Shown here: positions 31,860-43,428 of the stretch, one piece after another
How positions within the stretch are numbered: the stretch's first letter is position 1
How the letters are laid out: each line of letters begins with the position of its first letter
Assembly: GCA_963682055.1 (NCBI GenBank)
Contig: OY821742.1
Location: 8,703,816-8,767,815 of the forward strand
DNA from: Primula veris
Lineage: Eukaryota; Streptophyta; Magnoliopsida; Ericales; Primulaceae
Length of the DNA: 64,000 nt
Direction: 5' to 3'
Program-made: the position numbers and the translations under genes
The notes under the pieces: model-generated
What the model was told of the DNA's origin: nothing
What the model saw: only the letters and a program-made list of their open reading frames with translations
Database searches by the model: none

Positions 31860-33159
31860 GTTTCAATGCAGGTTACTTTAATTTTAAAATAAACCAAAGG
31901 CAAGTTACTGCAAATCTATAAATTACTTGTTTTGTGAAATGAATAAATAGAGAAACAAAGGAAGGAACTTATTAAACTTGAAGAGTAGTGTCATAAAGAC
32001 CTATTAAAATAGTTTGCAGAAATTTTTCTTTGTGATAGTAATTAATCATCATTTCGATAGATCGGTTGGTTTACTTTGACTATTATGATAGTAATACTGT
32101 TGGTTTGTAATTTAACATTATATCGCTACAATAAAATATCATCTTAACATCAGAGTTTCTGTTGCTAAACTGATGGTAAAATAAGTATCGCTAAATTTAG
32201 CAACAATTTACCAATAATTTTTGTTCCTAAACTGTTGTTAAAATTTAATAACACTTATTTTAACAACAGTTTTTAAAAAGTAAACCGTTAGTGTCTTAAT
32301 TTTTGATTGTAGTGTATGACTATATGAGGTAGCCTTAGGTTAGGGTATGGATCTTATAATTTGAATAATTTGGTCAAACAAACCTTAGTATATGTGTGTT
32401 CATGTGCATGAAGTTAGATCTGGATAAATAATTGATCAAGTAATGAGATGGTCCCTCAATCCCACACACTAAATCTAAGTAGTCCCGAGTGAATCAAAGC
32501 ACACGCTTGCTATTCTAGTCGGAATGAGTACAGTTTTTTTTTAAATATGTTTATAAATTCTTAGTCTAAAAGTCTGTTTATAATCAATCAAGATTTGCAT
32601 TTGTAATTTGTCTTTGAATACATATCAATATCTAGTTTGCTTTATGATCGACTACACATATATACTATTTACAAATATTTTGTTTAATTCTTGATACTAT
32701 ACTGATAAACTATACGTATAAATTTTTAATTTATTTTGTTAATTGAATTTACAATATGCATGTCAAATGAAAATCCAAAATGCCCCACTAAAATGTTAAA
32801 ATATGGTTTTTCCGCTTCGCCCTGCTTAATCCATGCTTATTTGCCTAGGCCACCTCCCGTCTTTAGTCCGTTAACGAATTTTGAAACCATTTTCAACTAG
32901 TACGAATATTATATTTAGAGGTAGAATTTTACATTTTTTTGTGAAGGAGAAAACAAGTGCAGAGCTTCTATTTGACAGATTGAAAGTTATAACTTAAATA
33001 ACTGTACCAAGTAAAACTCTGCCTGAAAATTTACTAAATTTTGACATATTAGTATACACTATTTTATTTTGATACTGAACTTTGATAATAGTTCTATTTC
33101 TAGCTTATATGTCCAACGTCAAAGCTGCTCTGAAACTTCTAATTCTCCGGATCAAGTAG
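31860..33159. repeat. Block C middle segment
   Basis: 31860-32123 and 32318-32520 match block D 59460-59990 ('tgatagtaattaatcatca', 'catgtgcatgaagttag'). 32880-33159 matches block A from about 4520. No gene is seen. Confidence 0.75.
32124..32314. mobile_element. CACTA-like MITE, 191 bp
   Basis: The ends are CGCTACAATAAAATAT and the complement of CACTACAATCAAAAAT, flanked by the 3-bp TSD TAT (32121-32123, 32315-32317). Block D lacks it: 59745-59790 reads from 'gtaatttaaca' to 'gactata' without the insert. Length and ends fit a non-autonomous CACTA derivative. Confidence 0.65.
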
Positions 33160-34205
33160 TGATAATGCATAAACTTTGTTCGGTCAGGTCGTGATTTTCG
33201 ACAATAGTTATATAAATGGTTAAAACAATAATTTGGATGAGGAAATATCTTTATTGATTAATCGAGTGAATTACAATGTACTTCTATTAATTATCTAATG
33301 ATCGGTGTAACTCTTCGATCTATGACTTCTTGTGTATACTTTTTAGTGATACAAACTCTGAAAAGTCTCTACACTTTTTCTGCTTCTCCGTCAGCTGATC
33401 ACATTATACTGCTATTTGACTCTATGTATAGGGTTACGTGTTCCATAGTATGTTGGCAAATGTCACTTTCATTTGTCAGATCATGGACTTTTTACGTAAT
33501 GAGCTTCGTTAATTGGAGTTTAGCACAATGTGTAATTATCTTTCCTATATTATAAAGGAAATGACCATCGCATCCTTCTATCAATTATGCTTCACATGTC
33601 TAAGTAATGGAGTTTTATAGGCTTACTACACCAAACTATCTGCTTTTAACGATTTGGGTACCCATATTTCAAATTTTCTAATTTAGGTAATACACTATAA
33701 TAACTTTCCAATTTAGATACCACCATCTAAATAAATTACGGAATCATGTCACGTGACATTTGACAAACATTAATTTGAGAGGCTAATTTGACAATTTTGC
33801 ACAAAAATATGTCATCCTATAAAAACGTTTCTTCCAATTTCACACATAACAAAAATTTGGATTATATGCTAATTTTTTTTATGTGTGAAATTGAGATTTT
33901 TTTTTTCTATGATGACATATTTTTGTGAAAAATTGTCAAATTAGTCTCTCAAATTAATGTTTGTCAAATATGACGTGACATAATTCCGTGATTTATTTAG
34001 ATGGTGGTACTTAAATTGGAAAGTTATTATACTGTGGTAACTAAATTGAAAAATTTGAAAGTTGGGTATCCAAATCGTTAACAGCAATATAGTTTTGTGT
34101 ACTAAATGTATTTTTTCCCTTTAAGTAATCGATTCACATAAAAAATATATGGATCAGGTTACTACCGAATATCGCTTAATCGGGTAGCATTTTCACGTCA
34201 TATCA
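33160..34205 (-). repeat. Solo LTR of a Tat-like element, with a nested MITE
   Basis: TGATAATGC..CATATCA is flanked by the TSD AGTAG (33155-33159, 34206-34210). Block A reads through without it near 4975. Removing the nested MITE leaves about 565 bp, close to the 556-bp LTR at 13884. The ends (TGATAA.., ..TATCA) and a hairpin near the right end (CCGAATATCGCTTAATCGGG) correspond in both. It is a diverged relative of the 13.8-kb element, reduced to one LTR. Confidence 0.75.
33626..34102. mobile_element. Foldback MITE inside the solo LTR, 477 bp
   Basis: The terminal inverted repeats CTACACCAAACTATCTGC and (complement) GTACACAAAACTATATTGC extend for about 220 bp on each side, around a short loop near 33860. 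A TA duplication flanks both ends (33624-33625, 34103-34104). Confidence 0.8.
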
Positions 34206-35801
34206 AGTAGTTTTCGGAGGGTAGTCAAGGCAGACTTTTTCTTAATTCCCAAACAGCACGTAGCGAGTTATGGTATACTTTTTCTTATGTTTTTTTGAAG
34301 GTAAAAAAAATAAGAAAGTAACATTCACAACTACTTATCTCTATACCAAGAAGAACACGGATTCTTGGAAAAACGATTCAGAGGATATTTTTAGAGTGAA
34401 CAAACTATTGAAGTGTTTGCAATCACTGATCAGATATGATGTAAATCCAACCGCAGTGGCCGGAACTAGACATAGAGATTGATGTAGATTGTTAACAAAA
34501 CATCTATCGTGTTTTCTGCAAGATTGTTTTCTATCATTTTTGTGTTGTTTGTCATTATTTCTGTCTTTGGGTAACTGGCTAACTGCGGTGGATTTCTGAA
34601 CCCCAGTGGTAAATTTGATTGCAAGTGAAACTTGTGGTTATGATGGATATTATTATTTTTGTGTGTCAGAAGAACTGAATATGTACTAAGATAGGAGACT
34701 AATCTCGTTTATTGCCAAAACCTTGTATTACAACTTCTGATTACCTCTCTATAACACTAAATGGAGTAGTCTCCGACAATAGAGATAAAAAACAAAAGCA
34801 CCCTGTCAATTTGGGAAAGAGCCACATAGATGACTAGGCACGCTGCAACGCTAGCTGCGGAAATTTTAAGGAAAATGTAGACCTGCCATTGAGAAAAAAA
34901 ATAAGATAAATTTGCTATCAGAATGCATCAAATGATGGAATTATCACTTGGGAAAATGTAGTTTTTTTTTTTTACTTTTGTGGTCTGAATCAATATCCAA
35001 GGAAACAATACAATACAACCTATTACAGCAGCATGTGTTTGATTATATGGGAATAAAAGTTTTACAAATTACATTATAATGGCAGCTCTAAAGCACAATT
35101 AACAAAATACGTAATCGTACGTCAACAATAGAGTTCGTTTTTACAGTTTCTGAATACTACAAACCATGACTTCTTTCAAAAACATGTAATTTCTGCATTA
35201 GTGCAATACAAGAACTAAAGTTACCCATATTTTTTAAAAACATTATGGCATGTCATGCAGAGGAACCAAGATTTGAATATGGTTGAGACTGAATTGCATG
35301 TTTATATTTTTATGTAATTATGGGGGTGCTTAAAAGATTATAATCGTCAATTTTTCAGCAAAAATATGAGAAATTTTCAAAATTTTCTTAATATGGGATG
35401 TCGTAGCCCTTTTTGCCCGTAGCTAGTTCATCCACTGATGTCATGATTATTTTTTTTAAAAGTTAATGTGACGAATTAAAAATTTAGAATAACAAGGATT
35501 CTAATAAGAACACAAACCCGATAACAATTTATTTTTGGGAAAATTATTGTTTACCACACCGAACTATTGGTGGTTAAGAAACTGCATACCCAGCTTTCAA
35601 GATTAATGATTTGCATACCTACTTATACGAACTCGTTCAATCAGCACACTCCGTCTATTTTACGTTAACAGACTTAACAAAAGTCTGTGTTATTTAGGGG
35701 TAAAATGGTCATTTGTATTGTTAAATTTGATCCAAAGATTTAAAAGAAATTAAAAATAAAATAACTCTTTACATAAACACAAGATACATGTACATGTATT
35801 T

Positions 35802-35805
<4 letters not shown>

Positions 35806-35862
<57 letters not shown>
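35806..35862. repeat. (TA)n microsatellite
   Basis: About 28 TA repeats inside the MULE, directly next to a single arm of the foldback MITE family. Confidence 0.9.
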
Positions 35863-35863
<1 letters not shown>

Positions 35864-35990
35864 CAAGACGCATATTTGTGTTTCCGTCGTGAAACCATGG
35901 AGATTTGCATTAACCAAATCTTGATTTGGAGCGTTTTTACGAAAAAGTGTCCAAGTTGATGTCTAAGTTGATGTTCGTATAACATTTCCC
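35862..35990. mobile_element. Single arm of the 28431 foldback MITE
   Basis: ACAAGACGCATATTTGTGTT through AATCTTGATTTGGAGCG to AAGTGTCC matches the right arm at 28650-28765. The partner arm is replaced by the TA tract. Confidence 0.75.
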
Positions 35991-36727
35991 TATATATATA
36001 TTTATATTTATTTATATATATATATACACACATTGTTAGATATATACATAAATACGTCTCTCCCCAATCATGCCACGTTTCTGGCTAAGAGGAGCTTGTC
36101 TGTGACCGAAATATGGTGGTGGCGCTCATGTACATAAAACCCTAGCGGCGGGTTACTATTAAACATGAACTACATTTTGTAAATTTAACTAGTTGGGCTA
36201 TCTTCAATCAGAACCCTTTGTTTGCAGTTCAACATTAAACAGTTTCAGCAAATTAGAGTGTGACTCACAGTTTTATTTTCCAACAGATTTAGTACTACAT
36301 ATTCTCTGTAATTATTTGTATTCATATTTAAATTTGAAGCTTTTGATTTATTGAAATTTCAGTTTTGTAATTTTAATTTAAATAATTTTGTAATTTTTAA
36401 AAGTTTATGGACCTTAGTAGCTTAAATTTAAAGTAAAAATACTAAATTAAATTGTTTTGAAAGTGTAATTACTAAAATATTTCTTGTTAAGACTTTGAGG
36501 ATCTCCGTTGTATTTAAATAGTAGTATAAGGAGATAAATGACGTGGCATTTTAAATAACAATAAAATGTAAGGGCAATATTGTCATTTGCTTATTTCCGT
36601 TCACTTTTTTAACACCAGTATGTTGATTGGTTGGTTGATAATAGATGGGTATAAAAATCGTTAATCTTGATAGGTGTGTATGCAATTTCTTAAACACCAA
36701 TACGTCAATGTAGTAAACTATAAATTT

Positions 36728-37099
36728 TCATTTATTTTTTGACTGTATTAGAATTTGTATATCATAGATGTACTTACTGCCACACTGAAATCTGTGAGGG
36801 ACGACTCTTTTGCAATCCCTGAGGAGTTTTATAGCTTTTCCGAGGGATAGGAGGGAAGCTAACTTGGGGCTAACTGCGGGGCACACACACTCAAACTTGA
36901 CAGCCCTTACAATTTGACAACAAGCCGCTGATGGAGCACGACCAAACAAAATAAATTTGCACTCGCTCACACACTTTTGCCTCTGCTCCCTGCACTGACT
37001 CAGGCTAATTTCGGCCCCAGTAACAAGGCTCTGGCGGCTTGTTAGAGCCACCAGAGTCAAGGCCATTAGTATCAACTTCATTGGAGCTCCTCCCTTCAT
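36728..37099 (-). CDS. Small secreted cysteine-rich protein, lipid-transfer-like eight-cysteine fold (copy C)
   Basis: Paralog of copies A and B with the same signal peptide, nine cysteines and spacing. Both ends differ from its paralogs. The ancestral start codon, three codons upstream, is ATT here, so translation must begin at an ATG (37097-37099) that replaces an isoleucine codon in copy A. The ancestral TAG stop is CAG, so the frame runs on through QSKNK to TGA at 36728-36730. That stop is made of one base of the 9-bp target duplication and two bases of the MULE. The signal peptide (MKGGAPMKLILMALTLVAL, cut probably after VTGA) should still work. The intact frame suggests the gene may still be functional. 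Confidence 0.8.
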   Translation of the reverse strand: MKGGAPMKLILMALTLVALTSRQSLVTGAEISLSQCREQRQKCVSECKFILFGRAPSAACCQIVRAVKFECVCPAVSPKLASLLSLGKAIKLLRDCKRVVPHRFQCGSKYIYDIQILIQSKNK

Positions 37100-37169
37100 A
37101 ATTTTAATGTTTATTGAGATTAACTGTATATTGTTGTGTGTGATTTATGGTTTGTTAGCATTTGGGCTG

Positions 37170-37180
37170 TTTATATAGAG
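37170..37180 (-). promoter_or_regulatory. TATA box of cysteine-rich gene copy C
   Basis: The minus strand reads CTCTATATAAACAG about 70 bp upstream of the ATG, equivalent to the boxes of copies A and B. Confidence 0.7.
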
Positions 37181-39329
37181 AAATTGATTAGTAGCTTGAG
37201 AACGATGGGAATCACTTTTTGACAAAGTCGTAAGGACGGAAGCTGCTGGGTTTTTGCACTCCTTTGTTTACTAGTGGAGAAAAACGAGTGCAAAGGAACG
37301 GTCAAAATTCAAACTTCCATATGGTTTGACAAGTAGGCACATCGATACAAGGAGAATGATGAAATGACTTTTTTGGATACTGATATCTTCATTTTGCATG
37401 TATTTGAAGTCAGGGAAGGAACCAAAGAACTTTAAATTGAAGTGCTGAAACATTAATTTTGGTAAATGATGGCTGAATTATTAGTTTTGAAGATTTTAAT
37501 TAAAATATGTATAATTCTTTTTCATAATTTTTGTATCAATACGGTGGTTTGCAGCCCACCATTCTCTCCACCTAATTTATTCATCGTGTAAAGCTTAGGT
37601 ATGATTTAGCCAAAGTAATTTGGATTTTGTATACGAAATTTCAATGTTTGGAGTCTTTGGACCATGGACTTAACCCCACTCCACTGGAATTTTGGTTCTG
37701 TATGGTAGGCCCATGCATATAATTCTATATAATGCCTTATTCTGTATGGTAGGAATTTGGTCCTTCAATTCCTAGTTGACTGGTTCCCTATTCTAATTTC
37801 TACACACACAAAAATAAAAATAAGAGAACACAAGTGGAAGTACGTATAGTTATTTACTTCAGAAAACTTTTGAGGTTTATAATCACAATGCGACACAATC
37901 AAGTAAAATGTGCGTTTCAAGGGGTTTGATCTCTTTTCCATACTTCATCGCAAACTATTCTTCATTGAAAAAACTTCCAAGAACTTAGATGACGAGTATA
38001 AATATTAGATCGTGCATAGTTGCTATGCTTTTTAAACAACTCTTCCATCTGATAGTTTGGACATTTTGCTCTTTCTCAAAAAAATATCAGTTCAGTTTGT
38101 TTAGAGGTAAAATCAGGTGTGTTACAATCCAATTCGGATTCGCACCCCAGTAGATGTTGGTCAGAACTAACACACCAGACAACATCTAGAAGCCTTTTCT
38201 GAAGAAAAAAAACACAATTCTTTTTTAATACCACCACACCCTATTCATATAACGCAACAACTCTCCCTTTTCCTATTTGACCGCTACTCGGAATCACAAA
38301 CTAGTAGTCATCCTTCCTACAACCAAGACTTAGTTACATTAGTCTCCATCTTTTGAAATTTTGGTATTGAAATTGTATTTGTACTACTGTTACTACACCT
38401 TCTACTAGTAGTACGAGTATAATTTTTTTTTTTTTTTTTTTTTTTGTAATCACGAGTATAATATTTAGAGGCAACATTAACATTTTTTTGTGAAGTAGAA
38501 AACAACGGTCGGCCTTCTATTTGACAGATTGAGCTCTGACCCCTATATATTACTAAGTTATACTAACTTATAAGTAACTGTACCAAGTAAAACTCTGCCT
38601 ATATATTTTTTACTAGATTTTGACAAATATATAATAAGTCACTTTATTTCTGAACTTTTATAATAGTTTTACTTCTAACTTATATGTCCAGCATCAAACT
38701 GCTCTGAAACTTCTTTATCTCTGGACCAAGTAGTTTTTGGAGGGTATTCAAAGTTTCTTGTGTCCTTCGACGAGCCATTAATTTTTTTATTGAACTTCTG
38801 ACTTTTGCTTGGGGATTATAGCTATGTGCCTGCTTCGACTATACAGGATATGAAGATGAGAAGTTGAGAATAGAGGATAGGGAAGACATACATGCTTGAG
38901 AATTTAGTAGCTGAGTACTTAGCATTTTAGCGAATTACCAGGGGCAGATCAATATAAACAGTCGAAGCGACGAAGCCTATAATAGGAGTTAAAACAGAAC
39001 TGCAACTAGCTCCCCAGTGTTTTGTTTATTTTCAAATTAAGCTCCCAATGTTAACATTACTAGATTTCACAAAAAAAGAGTGCCAGAAAGTTATGGTTGG
39101 GGGTAATACTAATCCAGGATAGAAACTGAATAGCTTTTCAAGTCAAGCAATAAAAGGTAAAGCATTGCCATTGTCATCATATGAAACTATTGTGGTATTA
39201 GTTTTTCAAGTCAAGTATTGCCATTGCCACTTTGTCATATGAAACTTAATAGCTTTTCAAGTCAAGCAATAATAGCCTCCTACCCTCGTCCAGTCATCTA
39301 TACCGCATTCGGCATCCTATTGTGGTATT

Positions 39330-40080
39330 AGTTTTTTTTTTTTTTTTTTTTTATGTATATATATTTGATATTTCCAAAAACGAATTCGTATTTTCAAAAA
39401 AAATAAAAACAAGATAGTTTCAATATGTATTGTATTTTTTATTTATTTTTATATGTTACATGATACTACGTGATAATATTACATATGTTACATGATACTA
39501 CTACATATGTTATATGATGTTACTTCTTTTTAGTCTTTGTTTTTAACTTTGTACTGCATATAATTTGTAATGCTTTGTAATGTGTCATGATGCTATTATT
39601 ATTTAATTCGAAAAAAAACATTATTGAGAAAAATTAGTGATAATATAGCATCGCATTGTTTTATTGTATTACTCCAATATAGTAAAATTAGTGAGAAAAA
39701 AAGGTATCATGTAGCATCATCACGTACCATTATATTATATAGTTTTAATGATATGAAATACTTTGTACTTTTCTATATATAAAAAAGAATATAGCATCAT
39801 GCAACATTATGATGTATCAACTATCACGTACGTAGTATCATTTAGTATTATAAAACTTAAAGTAAAAAATAGCGTAGTATCATGGTGCATCGCGTATTAT
39901 TATTTAGTATTACAAACGAGAACATCACGTAGCATTATATAGTCTGATGCTATAAGAAACTCTCGGTTTTATTTTATTTTATTTTATTGTATCTAAAATT
40001 TTCTATAATGATTCTTTTTTTAAACTAAATGTCTTCATTAACTTCATTTTTTTCCTTTTATTTTCTCTATGAACTTATAT
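39330..40080. other. AT-rich region with recurring TAGCATCAT and GTAGTATCAT words
   Basis: No gene. From about 39430 to 39960, variants of ACATGATACTAC, TAGCATCATG and GTAGTATCAT recur on both strands at irregular spacing, which suggests an old degraded tandem repeat. A T-run lies at 39332-39351. Confidence 0.5.
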
Positions 40081-40564
40081 GTGTAACAGCCGAAACTCAA
40101 TAGGGCGTCACACGGCCGAATAACACGAACGGCAGCACATGCTAGACAAATACTAAATTAATATACTTATAAAATACACAATAAAATGCTCATTTCCTAT
40201 CAAATAGTTCATTGATTACAACATCGATATTCACGTTCTTTACAAGCTAAACTAATGTATAAACGCAATGGAAATAACTAACTCGATCTCAACTCTATAT
40301 ATCTGAAAACATTTTAAAAACGAGGGTAATCTAAACGAGCTTATTGTGTGATAAAATTTACAATATAATATAAGGTCAAACTTAGGTTTTGCTCTTTTTA
40401 TTTTATTTTCTTTCAAAAACATCAAGTTTAACTTTAATAAAAAAAAAATACCCAATGCAAGATAATATAAAACGTTTCTTGAAAACTGAAACCTTCTCGA
40501 TCAAATAAATCTCTTTCAAATATTTTAAAACGTGTGATCAATACGATAAGTATAATGAGAAATT

Positions 40565-40712
40565 ATGCTGGATTCAGATTTTCCGAATCTCTTTATTCTG
40601 TTAGATCCACACTTCTTGTATCTTTTTATTCTGTGGAATCAGACTTCATGATTCTATTTATTCTGTAAATTCAGACTTTCTGAATCTCTTTATTCTTTTT
40701 ACTTGAACTTAC
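40565..40712. repeat. Degenerate tandem repeat, units of about 43-46 bp
   Basis: Three to four imperfect units contain TTTATTCTGTnnAATCAGACTT and GAATCTCTTTATTCT. No gene is present in 40080-41060 around it. Confidence 0.6.
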
Positions 40713-41060
40713 CAAGTATCTTTTTCATTTTTATAAGCTTAAATCCAAATATAAATTATAACGATCACCAAAACATAAAATTTTCTCAATAAATTATATA
40801 TGTTCATCGACGTATAAATCATTTTTTTTTCATCAACGTAACACAAATAATTTTTCTCTTTTATAACCTGCAACTTGTAATTCAATATATATATATATAA
40901 TTTTGCATGTAAATACTTACTTAAAAAAACCACTCACATAATAATCCAATGATGGTAAAAGAAGCACGGACAACTATGTATACCATGCAAAGCTAACATT
41001 GATAAATAATAACAATGACTTAGTTGTTGTAGCTCTACACTTGCAAAGACGGTTTTGGCA

Positions 41061-41113
41061 TGTGCCCCCCCACCCCACCCCCCCCCCCCCCCCCCCCCCC
41101 CCACCCACCCCCC
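41061..41113. repeat. Poly-C tract
   Basis: About 50 bases of almost pure C, broken by a few A bases. A proline-rich open frame through it is an artefact. Its length in the assembly may be unreliable. Confidence 0.9.
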
Positions 41114-41299
41114 ATTGGAGTGAATTTTTATTGGTTACCGTTTGAAACTATATATTTAAGTATTAGTATCATTACAAACTATTTATTGCAAATTAGTATC
41201 GCATTTCTAATACACAAAAGTCCAACACATTTGGCCAAATAAAACTTTGACCAAGATCAACAGCATTGACCGGTCTTCGGCATTGACCGCCGTTGACTA

Positions 41300-41625
41300 A
41301 CAAAATCATTAAAAAAAAACCATAAAAAAAAAATCCAGAAAAATTGGAAAAAAACTGAAAATATGGAAAAAAAAATTAAAAAATGGAAAAAAAATAAAAA
41401 ATAGGAAAAAAATCCAAAAAAAAATCTTTAAAAATAAAAAAAAATTAATTTTTTTACAAAAAACAAAAAAAAACAAAAATTGTTTTTTAAATAATCTAAT
41501 ACAAAATTTATAAAAATTCCGGAAAAATAAAAAATACTCAAAAAAATCTAAAAATTCCGGAAAAAATTAAAAATTCCAGAAAATTCATAAAATTTGAAAA
41601 AAAAAATTGGAAAAAAAAATTATAA
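41300..41625. repeat. A-rich low-complexity region
   Basis: Repeated words such as GGAAAAAAA, TCCAGAAAA and TTCCGGAAAAA without a fixed period. No coding potential. Confidence 0.75.
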
Positions 41626-41629
41626 TACA

Positions 41630-42135
41630 ATCTAATATAATGTAATACAATTTAATAACTTTTTTGTGACAATGTAATACAACTTTTTTGACAATCTAAT
41701 AACTTTTTTCTGCCAATCTAATAACTTTTTTTTTGTCAATTTAATATAATTTTCTTGACAATCTAATAAATTTTTTTGACAATCTAATGTAAAAATTTTA
41801 ACAATATAATTTAATTTTTTCAGCAATATAATACAAAAAATTTGACAATCTATCTAATGATTTTTTTTTAACAATATAATATATTTTTTTGACAATCTAA
41901 TACAATATTTGTGACAATCTAATATAATTTTTTTGACAATCTAATACAAAAAGTTTAACAATATAATTCAAATTTTTCAGCAATTTAATACAAAAAATTT
42001 GACAATCTAATATTTTTTTTTGATAATCTAATGCAATTTTTGTGACAATCTAGTACAAATTTTTTGGCAATCTAATATAAATTTTTTGACAATCTAATTT
42101 AATTTTTTTAACAAACTAATACAATTTATTATACC
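41630..42135. repeat. Minisatellite of about 20-24 bp units (TTTTTTGACAATCTAATA)
   Basis: More than twenty imperfect copies of TTTTTTGACAATCTAATACA or close variants stand in direct order. Open frames reading NLLDCQKKLL on the minus strand only reflect the repeat. Confidence 0.8.
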
Positions 42136-42892
42136 AATAAACAATTTATTTAGACATTTTAATCCCATACTAAATACACAAGTTATGAGTACTGTTTTTA
42201 TATTACTACTTTAGTTCAAGGATCAAATTATAAATAATATATTTAGTTGAATTTTCCAAATTCAGTCCTCCTGTTATAACGAGATGCAGCAGCTAGGTCA
42301 AACCTAACCACCACCGCCAGCGACGAGCTCTGATGAAGGGGATCTTCGACGACAACGTGTGTATGTAACTGACGGAGGAAGAGCTCGGTCGAGGCAACTG
42401 AGGAAGAATATATATATACACACACATATATTTACACAGATATACATATATCTATACTATTACTTTATGTCAAGACCCCTTATGAATCCTTGAAATAATA
42501 TTTATAAAAACCCCCCTTTAATTACATAAATTGCAAATAAAATAAATATTAAATAAAACTGCTATGTTACGTTAACTGTCATCCCACTTTCAAATTCATT
42601 TGTTCTCTCTCCTCTTCTCTCTCTATCTATTCAATTTTTTTACTATTTCAGGTATCAAAACTTCCTTTTTTTTTTCAATAATATTATTGTTATTAATTTA
42701 TGTGATTTCAATTTTATGGTTGTCAAGTTTATATTCGATTTAATTAGTATCTATGAATATAGGTTAGCGTCAGACCAACACATCGCGTGGACAGCTTCGC
42801 TAGTATATTTATATACAGAGAGAGATTCGAAAGGAGAAGAGCGAGGTCAGGGGGTTAGATTGATCTTATTTTATATAAACAGATAATATTTG

Positions 42893-42934
<42 letters not shown>

Positions 42935-42961
42935 AATATATATATATATAAAAAAAATATA

Positions 42962-42996
<35 letters not shown>

Positions 42997-43423
42997 TTAT
43001 ATATATACATACATATATATTACACACACAGAGAGGGATCCAGCGAGAAAGAGAGAGAACATGAGAATTCAGTTAGAGAGAGACAGGGTAAAGAGAGATA
43101 CCGCTAAGGAGAGAAATAGAAGTCAGATCATAACTCGACGGAGATCGCCGTCTCCTCCATGATTTGCCGTCACCCGCCGCCACCGAAGAGTTATAGAATG
43201 AGAGATGAGATAGCGCCCAAAACAGATCTGGGACTGTAGAGAGAGAAAGTGTAATGGATAACGACTCAAAATAGAATTTGTATACATTTTATATTTAATG
43301 TAGTTGGTAACAAAAACAAATTAAAATGTTTAAAAAATGTATATTATGCTAATAAAAATTACAAGTGATAGTAAAACCTAATAATAATCTTAAAGTGCTA
43401 CCGATCTCCAATTTGTTTGCCAA
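42136..43423. other. No gene; GC-richer island and TA-rich microsatellites
   Basis: 42240-42410 is locally GC-richer and could be transposon debris. 42760-42815 contains 'cgcgtggacagcttcgctagta', like the ends of some plant Helitron or MITE families. 42885-43030 is a compound TA/TATG microsatellite. 43030-43200 is GA-rich and then GC-rich ('cgccgtcacccgccgcc'). Confidence 0.45.
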
Positions 43424-43428
43424 GGATG

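Larger units (their letters stand above)
35536..36729. mobile_element. Non-autonomous Mutator-like element (MULE), about 1.2 kb
   Basis: The terminal inverted repeats GGGAAAATTATTGTTTACCAC and the complement of the right end GAAAATTTATAGTTTACTAC continue for about 150 bp (TTAAGAAAcTGCATACcCA). The 9-bp TSD ATTTATTTT is at 527-535 (from 35527) and 36730-36738, the size typical of Mutator. Blocks A and B lack it. Inside are a 57-bp TA run and one arm of the 28431 MITE, but no transposase. Its right end lies against the cysteine-rich gene and supplies part of that gene's stop codon. Confidence 0.8.
34206..39300. repeat. Block C main segment with gene copy C
   Basis: 34206-34320 matches block A 4980-5095, then the sequence jumps to the equivalent of block B 5905. 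The order then follows blocks A and B: 34430-34500, gene copy C, upstream region 37140-38210, and 38210-39180 (matching 11349-12560). Outside gene copy C I see no gene. 39180-39290 holds a short local duplication around 'ttttcaagtcaagcaataa'. Confidence 0.8.

Noticed and set aside
41060..41242. Proline-rich open frame
   Set aside because: Translation of the poly-C tract; the rest has no coding character.
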